The notes below the pieces were generated by a model, which was not told where the DNA came from, made no database searches, and was given only the letters and a program-made list of their open reading frames with translations. 64,000 bases of DNA, from positions 1-64,000 of the forward strand of contig NZ_JAUSUJ010000030.1 of the NCBI RefSeq assembly GCF_030813915.1, given 5' to 3'. Positions 37,180 to 45,007 of this stretch are shown here, in pieces. This DNA is from Rhodoplanes tepidamans. GTDB taxonomy: Bacteria > Pseudomonadota > Alphaproteobacteria > Rhizobiales > Xanthobacteraceae. The first letter of the stretch is position 1. Each line of letters starts with the position of its first letter. Both the position numbers and the translations under genes were made by a program.

Positions 37180-37683
37180 ATGACCACCGCACTCTTCACC
37201 ACCGTCGTCCGGCTCCCGTCCGGCCGCGTCCACCGCCGCCGGCTGGCGCAGCCGGCCAAGTCCTCGATCCACCGCGGCCGCGTCCAGCGGCAGCTCGCCG
37301 CTTCGGCGGCCGTCGCGGCGATCGGGCTGGTGCTCACCGCCCTGTCGCTCTCGCACCTCGCGCACGGGGTGGCGATCGTCACCGGCATCCCGGCCTGGCA
37401 GGCCTGGGCCACGGCGATCGGCTTCGACCTCACCCTGATCGCCCTCGAGTCGGCGCAGCTCTGCGCGATCAGCGAGGCGGTCAGGAAGGAGATCGCCCGC
37501 TGGGCCCGGCCGTCGATCCTCGGCGTGCTGATCGGCTCGGCCTGCATGAACGCCTTCGCGTTCGGCGAGGCCGTCACGGGCTGGTGGCTGGCGCCGGCGA
37601 TCGTGCTGGGCATCGCCATCCCGTGCCTGATCTACGTGCTGACCCGGATCTCGGTGGCGCTCTACATCGCCACGCAGCGCTGA
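37180..37683 (+). CDS. Membrane protein moron on the opposite strand
   Basis: 167 residues with about four membrane segments (LAASAAVAAIGLVLTALSLSHL, QAWATAIGFDLTLIALESAQL, ILGVLIGSACMNAFAFGEA and LAPAIVLGIAIPCLIYVLT) after a basic N-terminus. Loosely like DUF2637/SpdB-type proteins, but I cannot confirm that. It is a plus-strand gene inside the minus-strand late operon, with its own leader and terminator: the structure of a moron, expressed in lysogens. Superinfection exclusion or a host-envelope role would fit. RBS: AGGAG. Confidence 0.8.
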   Translation: MTTALFTTVVRLPSGRVHRRRLAQPAKSSIHRGRVQRQLAASAAVAAIGLVLTALSLSHLAHGVAIVTGIPAWQAWATAIGFDLTLIALESAQLCAISEAVRKEIARWARPSILGVLIGSACMNAFAFGEAVTGWWLAPAIVLGIAIPCLIYVLTRISVALYIATQR

Positions 37684-37705
37684 TCGACACTCCCTGAAAC
37701 GCGTG

Positions 37706-37731
37706 AGGCCCGGGGCGGCAACCCCGGGCCT
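37706..37731 (+). terminator. Terminator hairpin after the moron gene
   Basis: Perfect 10-bp stem AGGCCCGGGG-CGGCAA-CCCCGGGCCT followed by CTTGCC. Its loop, CGGCAA, is identical to that of the upstream leader hairpin, and a CAGCTAGGACACC motif follows at 37751-37765, echoing CAGCTAGGAGACC before the gene. Confidence 0.75.
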
Positions 37732-37787
37732 CTTGCCGTCCGGACGTCGGGGCCAGCTAGGACACCCCACGGCCAGCGACGACCTCG

Positions 37788-38003
37788 CTATTCCGGCTTC
37801 ATTCCGACGAGAGTCCCGTCTTCGCCGACGATGGCGCGCGGGCCAGCGACGGTCACCTTCCCGGCGCGGACCACCGTCCCGTCGGGGAATTCGAGCCGCC
37901 CACCGGTGACGTGTTCCTCCCAGATCCGGCGATAGGCAGGCGTGTCGCCGCGGCGCATATCGACGCCGTCGACCGTGACGATCTCGTCTCGCGGATCCGG
38001 CAT
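37788..38003 (-). CDS. Small protein downstream of the head-ADP-ribosyltransferase gene
   Basis: Seventy-one residues from ATG 38003 (GGAG seven bases upstream; ATG 38015 is an alternative). Beta-rich with DGVDMRRGDTPAYRRIWEEHVTG and LEFPDGTVVRAGKVTVAG. It follows the ADP-ribosyltransferase fusion by 36 bp. Not recognised. An immunity or modulator function is only suggested by the place. Confidence 0.6.
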   Translation of the reverse strand: MPDPRDEIVTVDGVDMRRGDTPAYRRIWEEHVTGGRLEFPDGTVVRAGKVTVAGPRAIVGEDGTLVGMKPE

Positions 38004-38039
38004 GGCTCGCTCCATGGGTCGTCCAGGATAGGCTTCCGG

Positions 38040-39509
38040 TTACGCCGGCTCAAGCAGGACATGCACGGCCCCGTCGTCGACCGGCTGGACGTCGAGGATT
38101 CTCCACCGCTGGCCGCGCGGAAAGACGTACTCGACCTCGTAGTCGGTGCCGGGCGCGGCCGCCATTCCGGCCCTGGCGCGAATTGTGAACACGACTGCCG
38201 GGGCTGGCGGCCGTGTCGCGGCCTCTCCGTACACCTCGGCCGTCGATCGCTGCAGAGTCGTCGAAAAATACCCGTCGTCGACGTAGACCGCGCCCTTGGC
38301 CTGCAGCGCGGCCTCCACCGACGGGAACACCTCGACGTAGGCGGTACCGCGGTGGAGGCGCAAGTCGGTGGGCAGCTTCGACCTGGCGACGACCGCGTCG
38401 AGCCGCCCGACCAGGTCGGCGACGCCGGCTGGAATCCGGCCCGCCTCGTCGCGCAGCGCCTGGTTGAGCGCGAGATATCCGTCGCTGAGGTAGGAGGCAA
38501 AGGCCTCGGCCTCGGCCGGCGTAGCTCCGGCTCTGGCCGCCTTCCTCGCCGACGACTGATCGGCGACCGCGGCCTTGTAGTCGGCCGGGTGCCACGCCGC
38601 CGTCGTACGCGGTGGCAACATGACCCGGGTTCGGCCCGTCTTCACCTCACCGTCCGAGCGGCTGCGAGCGGCAGGCCGGGGTATGCCGGAGACGAGCTCG
38701 GCCGGGGCCGGTGCGAACTTCGGCTCGGGCGTGGGCTTCGGCGGTGCCTTGGGCTTGGGAACCGGCTCGGCCGGCCGCAGCGGCGGCACCGCGAAGGTGG
38801 CGTTCGGCGGGATCGCCGGCTTCGCCGCGAGCCAGGCCTGTCCCGGGTTGTAGTCGAACGACGGATCGATGCCGACCGGAACGTCGTGCACCTCGCCGGT
38901 CTTGGGGTTCACCCACGGCTTGGTCACGATCGGCGGCGCCTGGTCGGGGGCGGCCTTGCCCTGGCGGGCGAGGCCGCGGGCCGAGAGCGGGCGCACCCGG
39001 CAGCCGCAGCGCCAGCCGTTGGGCGGGTAGTGGGTGTCCCACCACGAATCGTCCGCCCGCAGCGTGAGGCCGTTCCAGGCGAGGTGGTTCAGGCGCGGGT
39101 GCAGGCTGCCCGAGTGGACGTATTGCCAGTACGGGTATTGCGCCAGCGTCTCGGGCTCGGTCTGCTGGCTGTAGCGGCCGGCCGCGTAGGCCATCGAGAG
39201 GTTGGTCTCGTAGATGATGCGGCTTCTCCACCCCGGCGTGCCGGTGTGCTCCCAGCCGTGCTTGGCGACGATCTGGTCGAAGCCCTTGCGGAACTCGGCG
39301 AGGGTGGTGCCCTTCTCCAGCGCCTTCTCGATCTCGGCCCGGAAGTCGGAGACGAGCGCGTCGGTCGCGGCGCCGGCCACCGTGAAGGCGCGCGCATTGG
39401 CGCGCTGCCAGACGTCGGTCCAGTGCTCCGAGGTGGCGTTCGTCTTCGCCCCGAAGAAAGCGATCGCCTGCTCGAACGGGAGCGACAGGGCCGAGACCGT
39501 GGTGGTCAC
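38040..39509 (-). CDS. Minor head protein (Mu gp30/SPP1 gp7 type) fused to ADP-ribosyltransferase domain
   Basis: 489 residues. The N-terminal half is the phage head morphogenesis domain (TTLAEFRKGFDQIVAKHGW, GWRSRIIYETNLSMAYAAGRY, YPPNGWRCGCRVRPLSARGL), expected to sit inside the capsid near the portal. A Pro-rich linker (about 240-290) leads to a C-terminal ADP-ribosyltransferase: Arg387 (LHRG), Ser416 in FSTT and the Glu458-x-Glu460 pair (YEVEYVF), the R-S-E type with ExE that usually modifies arginine. A packaged enzyme would enter the cell with DNA, as Alt does in T4. The target is unknown. Confidence 0.88.
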   Translation of the reverse strand: MTTTVSALSLPFEQAIAFFGAKTNATSEHWTDVWQRANARAFTVAGAATDALVSDFRAEIEKALEKGTTLAEFRKGFDQIVAKHGWEHTGTPGWRSRIIYETNLSMAYAAGRYSQQTEPETLAQYPYWQYVHSGSLHPRLNHLAWNGLTLRADDSWWDTHYPPNGWRCGCRVRPLSARGLARQGKAAPDQAPPIVTKPWVNPKTGEVHDVPVGIDPSFDYNPGQAWLAAKPAIPPNATFAVPPLRPAEPVPKPKAPPKPTPEPKFAPAPAELVSGIPRPAARSRSDGEVKTGRTRVMLPPRTTAAWHPADYKAAVADQSSARKAARAGATPAEAEAFASYLSDGYLALNQALRDEAGRIPAGVADLVGRLDAVVARSKLPTDLRLHRGTAYVEVFPSVEAALQAKGAVYVDDGYFSTTLQRSTAEVYGEAATRPPAPAVVFTIRARAGMAAAPGTDYEVEYVFPRGQRWRILDVQPVDDGAVHVLLEPA

Positions 39510-39513
39510 GGCC

Positions 39514-41157
39514 TCACTCCCCCTCGATCTCGTCGAGCAGGGCGGCCTGGCCGGCGAGGTGCGCCAGCGCCATGCCGCGGGTCATCGCCTCGGCGAGCGC
39601 CGTCGGGTCGAGCTGCAGGGCGGCGAGGCGATCGGCGAGGTCGCGCAGATCCGTGGCCGCGTCGAAGGCGGCGGCGACCTCGTCGGTGAGCCCGGCCATG
39701 GCGCCGGCGGCGTCGCGGGCGACGCGCTCGGTGAGCCGCTCGACATGCTCGGGGTCGGCCTGCACGGCATGCCGCGAGACGATCAGGCGGGCGGCGTTGA
39801 GGGACGGCGAGCCGTCACGGCCGGGATCGACCGGGCCTTCCGTCGGCAGGGACGGATCACCGGGTCTCGCGCGGCCCGGCGACGACGGAGCCGGCGCCGG
39901 CGGACGCCCGCCGATCACCTCGGCGCCCGCGGCGGGCTCCTCGAAGCCCAGGCGGTCGCGCATCTGGCTCACCTCGACCGTGAGGCCCTGTGGGCCGAGC
40001 TTGTCGAGCGCGTTGACGATGATCTCGATCGGCACCTCGTCTGGTCGGCCGATCAGGATCTTCGGATACCTTTTCTGCGGTCCGAAGTTGAACGCGATCA
40101 GGTGCGGCACGAGCTGCCGCGTGAGCGTCGCCGCGAGGAGCTTGGCGTCGGAGCGCTCCAGGTCCTCCTGCACGAGGCGATGCTCCTGGCCGACGGCATG
40201 GCCGCCGGCGATCGCGTCGGTGGTCGCGGTCTGGCCGAGCACGGCCTTGCTGACCTGCTGGTCGAACCAGTCGGCGCGATCGGAGTACAGCTCGCCGGCC
40301 GAGCCCTGCTTGGCCCGGGCCGCCTCGACGAAGTCGATCTCCATGCCCTGTGGAATGATGGCGGCGCAGTCGCCGGCGATGTTGGCCACCGCACGCCACA
40401 GCACGTCCTTCTCCTGCTCGGAGGCGGCCGGGTGGTACTTGCCCAATCTCACGGGCATCCCGTAGTTCTGGACGAAAATGGCCCAGTCGCGCAGCGTGAA
40501 GGCCTTGTACATCCAGGCCCACGACGCGACCCGCGCAATGCCGGAGCGAATGGTGAGGCCGCTCTTGGACGGATGCCGGTGCACGACGAACTTGTGCGGC
40601 GCCAGCGGCTCCAGGCCGGTCGCCTCGCGCAGCATCGGCGTCTCGTAGTCGACCTGGTCGAGCTCGAACCAGCGCTGCGGCCGGAAGTCGAGCCGCCGCG
40701 GCAGCACGGCGCCGGGGGTCGAGTCCCACTCGATCTCCAGGATCGAGTACCCCTTGCCGATCGCGTCGAGCATGTCGAACAGGGCGGCGTCGAGCACGCC
40801 CTCCTTGAGCCAGTCCCTGATCAGGTCGGCATGGGCGACGTGCTCGGCCGCGTCGCTCGCCGCCTCCACGGTGACGGGGAGCTGGGCGACCTGGCGCCGG
40901 CGGGTGCCGAGCACGGCCGCGTAGTGCAGGTCGCGCTCCTCGATGTCCTCGGCCAGCTCCAGGTACAGGAGCGGGTCGCCGTTGGCGGCGGCGCGGTGGA
41001 TGGCGGCGAGCCGCGCCGGCGTGAGCCCCTCGGCCGGATGGCCGGAGATCGGCGAGCGCACGCTGGTGAGAGACGGCCCCGCCTTGGGCGGCCCGAACAG
41101 CGCGTCGAGGTCGACCGGCGACCCGTCGGGCCCGAGGATTTTCGACAGCCGCGGCAT
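39514..41157 (-). CDS. Portal protein, DUF935 family (Mu gp29)
   Basis: Portal subunit, 547 residues, forming the ring through which DNA passes. Visible family landmarks: SLTSVRSPISGHPAEGLTPARL, LEIEWDSTPGAVLPRRLDFRPQRWF, APHKFVVHRHPSKSGLTIRSG and the NYGMPVRLGKY segment. Strong GGAGGT ribosome-binding site. It overlaps no gene but is 4 bp from the head fusion gene. Confidence 0.93.
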   Translation of the reverse strand: MPRLSKILGPDGSPVDLDALFGPPKAGPSLTSVRSPISGHPAEGLTPARLAAIHRAAANGDPLLYLELAEDIEERDLHYAAVLGTRRRQVAQLPVTVEAASDAAEHVAHADLIRDWLKEGVLDAALFDMLDAIGKGYSILEIEWDSTPGAVLPRRLDFRPQRWFELDQVDYETPMLREATGLEPLAPHKFVVHRHPSKSGLTIRSGIARVASWAWMYKAFTLRDWAIFVQNYGMPVRLGKYHPAASEQEKDVLWRAVANIAGDCAAIIPQGMEIDFVEAARAKQGSAGELYSDRADWFDQQVSKAVLGQTATTDAIAGGHAVGQEHRLVQEDLERSDAKLLAATLTRQLVPHLIAFNFGPQKRYPKILIGRPDEVPIEIIVNALDKLGPQGLTVEVSQMRDRLGFEEPAAGAEVIGGRPPAPAPSSPGRARPGDPSLPTEGPVDPGRDGSPSLNAARLIVSRHAVQADPEHVERLTERVARDAAGAMAGLTDEVAAAFDAATDLRDLADRLAALQLDPTALAEAMTRGMALAHLAGQAALLDEIEGE

Positions 41158-41175
41158 GGGACCTCCGGTCCGCGA

Positions 41176-41421
41176 TCAGCGGGCGATTTGAAGGGGCTTA
41201 AAAGCCCATGGAAGGCTCTGCGTACGCGATCCGCCCCGACGGGCGCTCCGCCGCGCCGGACGCACCACGGGGCTCCGGAGGGGCGAGGTCATCGGTGCCC
41301 CCGCTTGCCGTAGATCGCCCGCAGCTCGTCGTTGCTCGGCGAGCCCGTGGACGGCCGCTGCACGCGTCGACGCCCGCGTGAGAGCGCGACCGAAAGGGGT
41401 CGATGGCTCCGGCAGGCTCAC
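41176..41421 (-). CDS. Possible small protein between large terminase and portal
   Basis: The 260-bp gap between terminase and portal holds an open frame of 81 codons that starts at GTG 41421 overlapping the terminase stop as GTGA. Its product is Arg/Ala/Pro rich (FGRALTRASTRAAAVHGLAEQ) and resembles no family. The terminase frame also continues after its stop to a short peptide ending NDELRAIYGKRGHR. Either may be real; the sequence does not decide. A 14-bp palindrome GGGCTTTTAAGCCC lies at 41195-41208. Confidence 0.3.
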   Translation of the reverse strand: MSLPEPSTPFGRALTRASTRAAAVHGLAEQRRAAGDLRQAGAPMTSPLRSPVVRPARRSARRGGSRTQSLPWAFKPLQIAR

Positions 41422-43061
41422 AGCCGCCCCCTGACGTCCTGCGGCCGCGCCGAGGGACGGTCCTCGGCGTCGGCATACATCCACGAATCGCGGGGCGCCT
41501 CGCCGAGCGCGCGGGGCGCGGCCGTGACGGGGCGGTAGCCGTACTCGATCGCGCCGGCGTCCATGGCGGCGTTGGCGAGCACCAGGGCGATGGCGAAGTC
41601 GCCGTGCCGCTGGCCGCCGTCCGTGCCCGACGTGTGCGCATCGTCCGGGACCTTCGGCACGCCGCGCACCATCTTGATCTGGCGCATGTCGTCCTTGAGG
41701 TCGGCGTCGCGCGGAATCGCGATCGTGCGGTCCTCGAAGCGCCGCTTCAGCGGCGGCACGTTGGCGATGTACCAGGGCTGGCTCGGCATCACCGCCTCGA
41801 TCGCCAGCGCGCCGTACTTCTGGATGGCGTACTCGGCGAGCGCCTGGCCGTTGCCGCGGGCGTCGTGCTTGCCGGCGCAGAAGCGCGGCAGCCGGTCGAC
41901 GACATGGAACAGGACCCGCTCCTGCTCGCGGAACGGCACGTTGCGCAGCTCGATCACGAACGGCGTCCGCCGCACCAGGTCGCGACCCTCGGCCAGCGGT
42001 GCCATGATGGAGAGGTCGCCCGAGCGGGCGAAGTCCCAGCCGTAGGCGTGGCGCAGCCGGGCATCGAGCGTCTTCAGCACCGGCGCGACGTGCTCCTCGA
42101 GCCAGTCGTCGACGACGCTCGCGCGCTCCGCGTCCGGCCGCAGCTCGAAGCCCTTCGGGCACGCGAGCCGCAGCACCGGCGCCTCGGCCGTCATGCAGGC
42201 CTCGATCAGGGCGCTGGTGAGATAGACGCCGGTGCCCTGCGACGGGACGCAGTCCAGCTCCTCGGCGGCGCCGGCTCCGTAGAAGCCGCGGATGTCGGCG
42301 CGGAACCTGGCCTCGGCCTCGGGCGACCAGGGCTTGCCGCCGACCAGGCAGATGCGCTGATAGAGGCCCTGTTCGAGCGCATCGTCGAACGTGCAGCGCA
42401 CCACCTCGCCGGGCCGGCGCTTCTCGCGGATCTCCTGGATGAGCGCGTTGAACGGGTTGTCGACGCCGAAATGGGTGGAGATCACCAGCACCTTGCCGCC
42501 CCAGATCAGCAGCGCCATGGCGGCCTGCAGCAGCGCGTCGGCATCGTCGTGGAACGCGAACTCGTCGAGGATCACGTAGCCCTGGCGGCCGCGCAGCGAG
42601 CGCGGCCGGCTCGACAGGGCGACGATCTCGAAGCCACTCGCGAAGCTGATCCGGAACGCCTGGATGGCGCGGTCGGCGCCCTTCTCGTCCTGTTCCACGA
42701 ACAGGAACTCCTGGACGGACGAGCACGCCGGCATGAACGCCTTGGCCCACATGGCGCAGCAGTCGACGAACTCGCGCGCCATGTCGAGATTGTAGCCGAG
42801 ATAGAGCACGTCCATGCCGCCGGCGGACTTCTGGCTACCGGCCGTCAGCACCGCGTCGGCGCCGATGCCCCAGGTCGCCCCGATCCGGCGGCTCTTGTCG
42901 ACGACGACCAGCTGCGTGCGCGCCGTCGCCGCGAGCAGCTCGCGCTGGTAGGGCAGCAGCACGGCCGGCAGGCTTTCACCCGCCAGCGCCGGCGGCAGCG
43001 CGGCCAGCATCTCGTGCCGATGGCGCGCCCAGTCCTCGGGGGTGACGAGTGGCCCGGTCAC
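41418..43061 (-). CDS. Terminase large subunit (Mu gp28)
   Basis: DNA-packaging motor of 547 residues. ATPase region with YQRELLAATARTQLVVVDKSRRIGATWG (Walker A-like), DVLYLGYNLDMAREF, and the Walker B-like VILDEFAFHDDADAL; the nuclease half carries GWDFARSGDLSIMAPL. In Mu-like phages it packages host-flanked headfuls from integrated copies. ATGA overlap with the upstream DUF3486 gene. Confidence 0.93.
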   Translation of the reverse strand: MTGPLVTPEDWARHRHEMLAALPPALAGESLPAVLLPYQRELLAATARTQLVVVDKSRRIGATWGIGADAVLTAGSQKSAGGMDVLYLGYNLDMAREFVDCCAMWAKAFMPACSSVQEFLFVEQDEKGADRAIQAFRISFASGFEIVALSSRPRSLRGRQGYVILDEFAFHDDADALLQAAMALLIWGGKVLVISTHFGVDNPFNALIQEIREKRRPGEVVRCTFDDALEQGLYQRICLVGGKPWSPEAEARFRADIRGFYGAGAAEELDCVPSQGTGVYLTSALIEACMTAEAPVLRLACPKGFELRPDAERASVVDDWLEEHVAPVLKTLDARLRHAYGWDFARSGDLSIMAPLAEGRDLVRRTPFVIELRNVPFREQERVLFHVVDRLPRFCAGKHDARGNGQALAEYAIQKYGALAIEAVMPSQPWYIANVPPLKRRFEDRTIAIPRDADLKDDMRQIKMVRGVPKVPDDAHTSGTDGGQRHGDFAIALVLANAAMDAGAIEYGYRPVTAAPRALGEAPRDSWMYADAEDRPSARPQDVRGRL

Positions 43062-43708
43062 GACGCGTCACCGGCGGGCGGCTCCGGCGGCGCCGGCTCC
43101 GCCGTCCTCGGCGTCGGCACCGCAACGCCGAGGATGCGGGACTTGATCTGCTCGACCACGTCGGCCGAGAGGCCCTGCTGCTTCGCGACCGCGTCGACCG
43201 TCTTGGCCGTCTTGGCCCGCCACTCCGATTCGAGCTTCACCCGCGTGTCGCTGCTGATGCGCTTGGCCTTCTCGGCGTGCTCCAGGGCGCGGCCGGTGAA
43301 CATCAGCATCTGGGCCGTGTCGCCGTCGGCCTCCAGCTCGCCGGCGTTGGACAGCATCTCGTGGGCGAGCATCTTGATCGACTCGGACACCAGGAGCGTG
43401 AGGGAGTCGTCGCCGGCCTCCTCCAGCTTCGGCGCCAGGACGGCGGCGATCTCCTTCGCCTCGGCGAGGCGGCGGCCGAGCACCGAGAGCCGCATCGAGG
43501 CCCGGTTGAAGGCGGAGCGCGAGACCTGCGGCGGGTCCATGACCCCGGCCGTGAGGCCGGCGGCGCGCAGGCGGGCGTTGAACTCCTCCAGGATGTCGAG
43601 CTGCGTCCGCTCCCGCTTCTTCAGCTCGCCGAACGCCCACAGCTTCGCCTCGTCGGCCCAGTCGGGCAGGCGGTCGAGGGCGGAGATCTGGCCGCGGCCC
43701 TGCGCCAT
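43058..43708 (-). CDS. DUF3486 family protein, probable small terminase (Mu gp27)
   Basis: 216 residues, typical Mu gp27-like, with a helical organisation (SALDRLPDWADEAKLWAFGELKKRERTQLDILEEFNARL). It lies directly upstream of the large terminase, as small terminase subunits do. SRSAFNRASMRLSVLGRRLAEAKEI is a family block. Start with a one-base gap after the previous stop. Confidence 0.9.
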   Translation of the reverse strand: MAQGRGQISALDRLPDWADEAKLWAFGELKKRERTQLDILEEFNARLRAAGLTAGVMDPPQVSRSAFNRASMRLSVLGRRLAEAKEIAAVLAPKLEEAGDDSLTLLVSESIKMLAHEMLSNAGELEADGDTAQMLMFTGRALEHAEKAKRISSDTRVKLESEWRAKTAKTVDAVAKQQGLSADVVEQIKSRILGVAVPTPRTAEPAPPEPPAGDAS

Positions 43709-43709
43709 C

Positions 43710-44012
43710 TCAGGCCTCGGGCGGCGACGGGCGCTTGACGCCCTCGATCACGCGCAGGCGGTCGACGTGCTCCTGCCCCTTCGCCGTCAGGGTCGCGACC
43801 CGCACGGAGCCGGCGTCGACGAGCGTCACGGCGCCCATCTCGGCCAGATAGGCCAGCTCGTCGTGCACCCACGGCCGCGGCTTCGAGATGCCGAAGGTGG
43901 TCAGCTGCAGGCGCAGCAGCTCGGAGTTCAGCCGGCCGTCGACCTGGCCGGCGAGCGTGCGCAGCAGGATGAGTCGGGCCTCCTCGCGGATCATGCGGTC
44001 CATGGTGTTCAC
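43710..44012 (-). CDS. VpaChn25_0724-like phage protein
   Basis: 100 residues from GTG 44012 (GTGA overlap). A winged-helix-like fold: IREEARLILLRTLAGQ, LLRLQLTTFGISKPRPWVHDELAYLAEMGAVTLVD, ending HVDRLRVIEGVKRPSP, which closely resembles the small protein usually named VpaChn25_0724 family, found between DUF2730 and DUF3486 in Mu-like prophages. DNA binding is likely, but its role is unknown. Confidence 0.82.
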   Translation of the reverse strand: MNTMDRMIREEARLILLRTLAGQVDGRLNSELLRLQLTTFGISKPRPWVHDELAYLAEMGAVTLVDAGSVRVATLTAKGQEHVDRLRVIEGVKRPSPPEA

Positions 44013-44383
44013 CGGGGTCGGCCCTCCTGCAGCATCAGCTCCTGCAGCCGCTCGCTGATGGCGGCGACCGGCTTCATCCGCTCGGCCAGCGTCTTCATCT
44101 CGCCCCGCATCTCGGCGATCGACAGCTCGAGGCGGTGGGTGGTCTCGCGATCCGGCATGTGTGCAATCTCGTCCTCGACCTTCGTCACGCGGTGGGTCAC
44201 GTCGTCGATCCGGCCGGCCAGCGCGGTGACGACCGCGGCGTCGGCCTTCGCCTCGACCTTTCCCTCGATCTTGGCGAGCGCCTCGGCCGAGGCCTTCTTG
44301 CGCGTCTGCACGATCGTGTAGGCGAGCGCCGCGAGCGCGACGGCCGGGCCGGCCAGCGCGAGCAGCGTGGCGTCGACGCTCAC
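44009..44383 (-). CDS. DUF2730 family membrane protein (Mu gp25)
   Basis: 124 residues: N-terminal membrane segment (LLALAGPAVALAALAYTIV) and a long predicted coiled coil (EALAKIEGKVEAKADAAVV, HRVTKVEDEIAHM). Family of small Mu-like proteins near the lysis genes. Because no other holin was seen, it is a candidate for a lysis-accessory role. ATGA overlap with the preceding gene. Confidence 0.8.
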   Translation of the reverse strand: MSVDATLLALAGPAVALAALAYTIVQTRKKASAEALAKIEGKVEAKADAAVVTALAGRIDDVTHRVTKVEDEIAHMPDRETTHRLELSIAEMRGEMKTLAERMKPVAAISERLQELMLQEGRPR

Positions 44384-44736
44384 TTCGCGCTCCCGCAGTT
44401 GCCCGCCGCCTCGCCGGCGAGGCCGGTGCGCATGCAGGTCCAGTCGCGCCTCGCGGCGCCGATGATCGTGTTCGCCTTCTCGCGGCCGAGCTTCTCGCGC
44501 TTGGCGACCAGCAGGGCGTTCTCGCCCCGCTTCGGCGCCGGCACGGCGACCGGCTGCAGATAGGCCGGCGCCGGCGGGATCGCCGCGGTCGTCTCGGGCC
44601 TGACGGCACTACCGCCCAAGGAGCTGCAGCCCCCGATCAGTGAGGCCGCAACGATCGTCGAGCAGAGCGCCGGCGCCCGGCGCCACGCCCGGGCGGGCCG
44701 CGGCGCGCAGCCGCTCGATCTCGGAGGTGAGGTCAC
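44380..44736 (-). CDS. o-spanin-like lipoprotein (Rz1-type), nested start in the i-spanin gene
   Basis: 118 residues. From GTG 44736 an Arg-rich n-region precedes ALCSTIVAASLIGGC, whose lipobox (LIGGC) would anchor the protein in the outer membrane. A Pro-rich stretch follows (PPAPAYLQPVAVPAP), as in Rz1. The gene starts inside the i-spanin gene in another frame and extends past it, the classical overlapping Rz/Rz1 layout. The start is inferred; an unusual codon is possible. Confidence 0.7.
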   Translation of the reverse strand: MTSPPRSSGCAPRPARAWRRAPALCSTIVAASLIGGCSSLGGSAVRPETTAAIPPAPAYLQPVAVPAPKRGENALLVAKREKLGREKANTIIGAARRDWTCMRTGLAGEAAGNCGSAK

Positions 44737-45007
44737 GGATCTGCTCCTGTGCGGCGAGGTCGCGCGCGGCGAGCGCGGCGGCGGTCTGCTGTTGGGATGT
44801 CGCGAGCGTGCCGGCGGCGTCGCGCTCGCGCTCGGCCTTCCGGGCGCGGGCGAGCGCGGCGGCGGCATCGCATTTCTGCTCGGCCGTCTGGTAGCCGGCG
44901 TCCCAGATCGCCCACACCAGCCAGCCGATGGCCAGCGCGACCAAGACGAGCAAGAGCTTCTTCCAGCCGCCGGCGAGGGTCCATGCGACGATACGGGCGA
45001 TGGTCAT
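44609..45007 (-). CDS. i-spanin-like protein (Rz-type)
   Basis: 132 residues: membrane anchor KLLLVLVALAIGWLVWAIW near residue 20-38, then a coiled coil (ALARARKAERERDAAGTLATSQQQTAAALAARDL...SEIERLRAAAR), the plan of inner-membrane spanins. With the nested lipoprotein it would bridge and fuse the two membranes after the wall is cut. ATGA overlap with the endolysin gene. Confidence 0.78.
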   Translation of the reverse strand: MTIARIVAWTLAGGWKKLLLVLVALAIGWLVWAIWDAGYQTAEQKCDAAAALARARKAERERDAAGTLATSQQQTAAALAARDLAAQEQIRDLTSEIERLRAAARPGVAPGAGALLDDRCGLTDRGLQLLGR

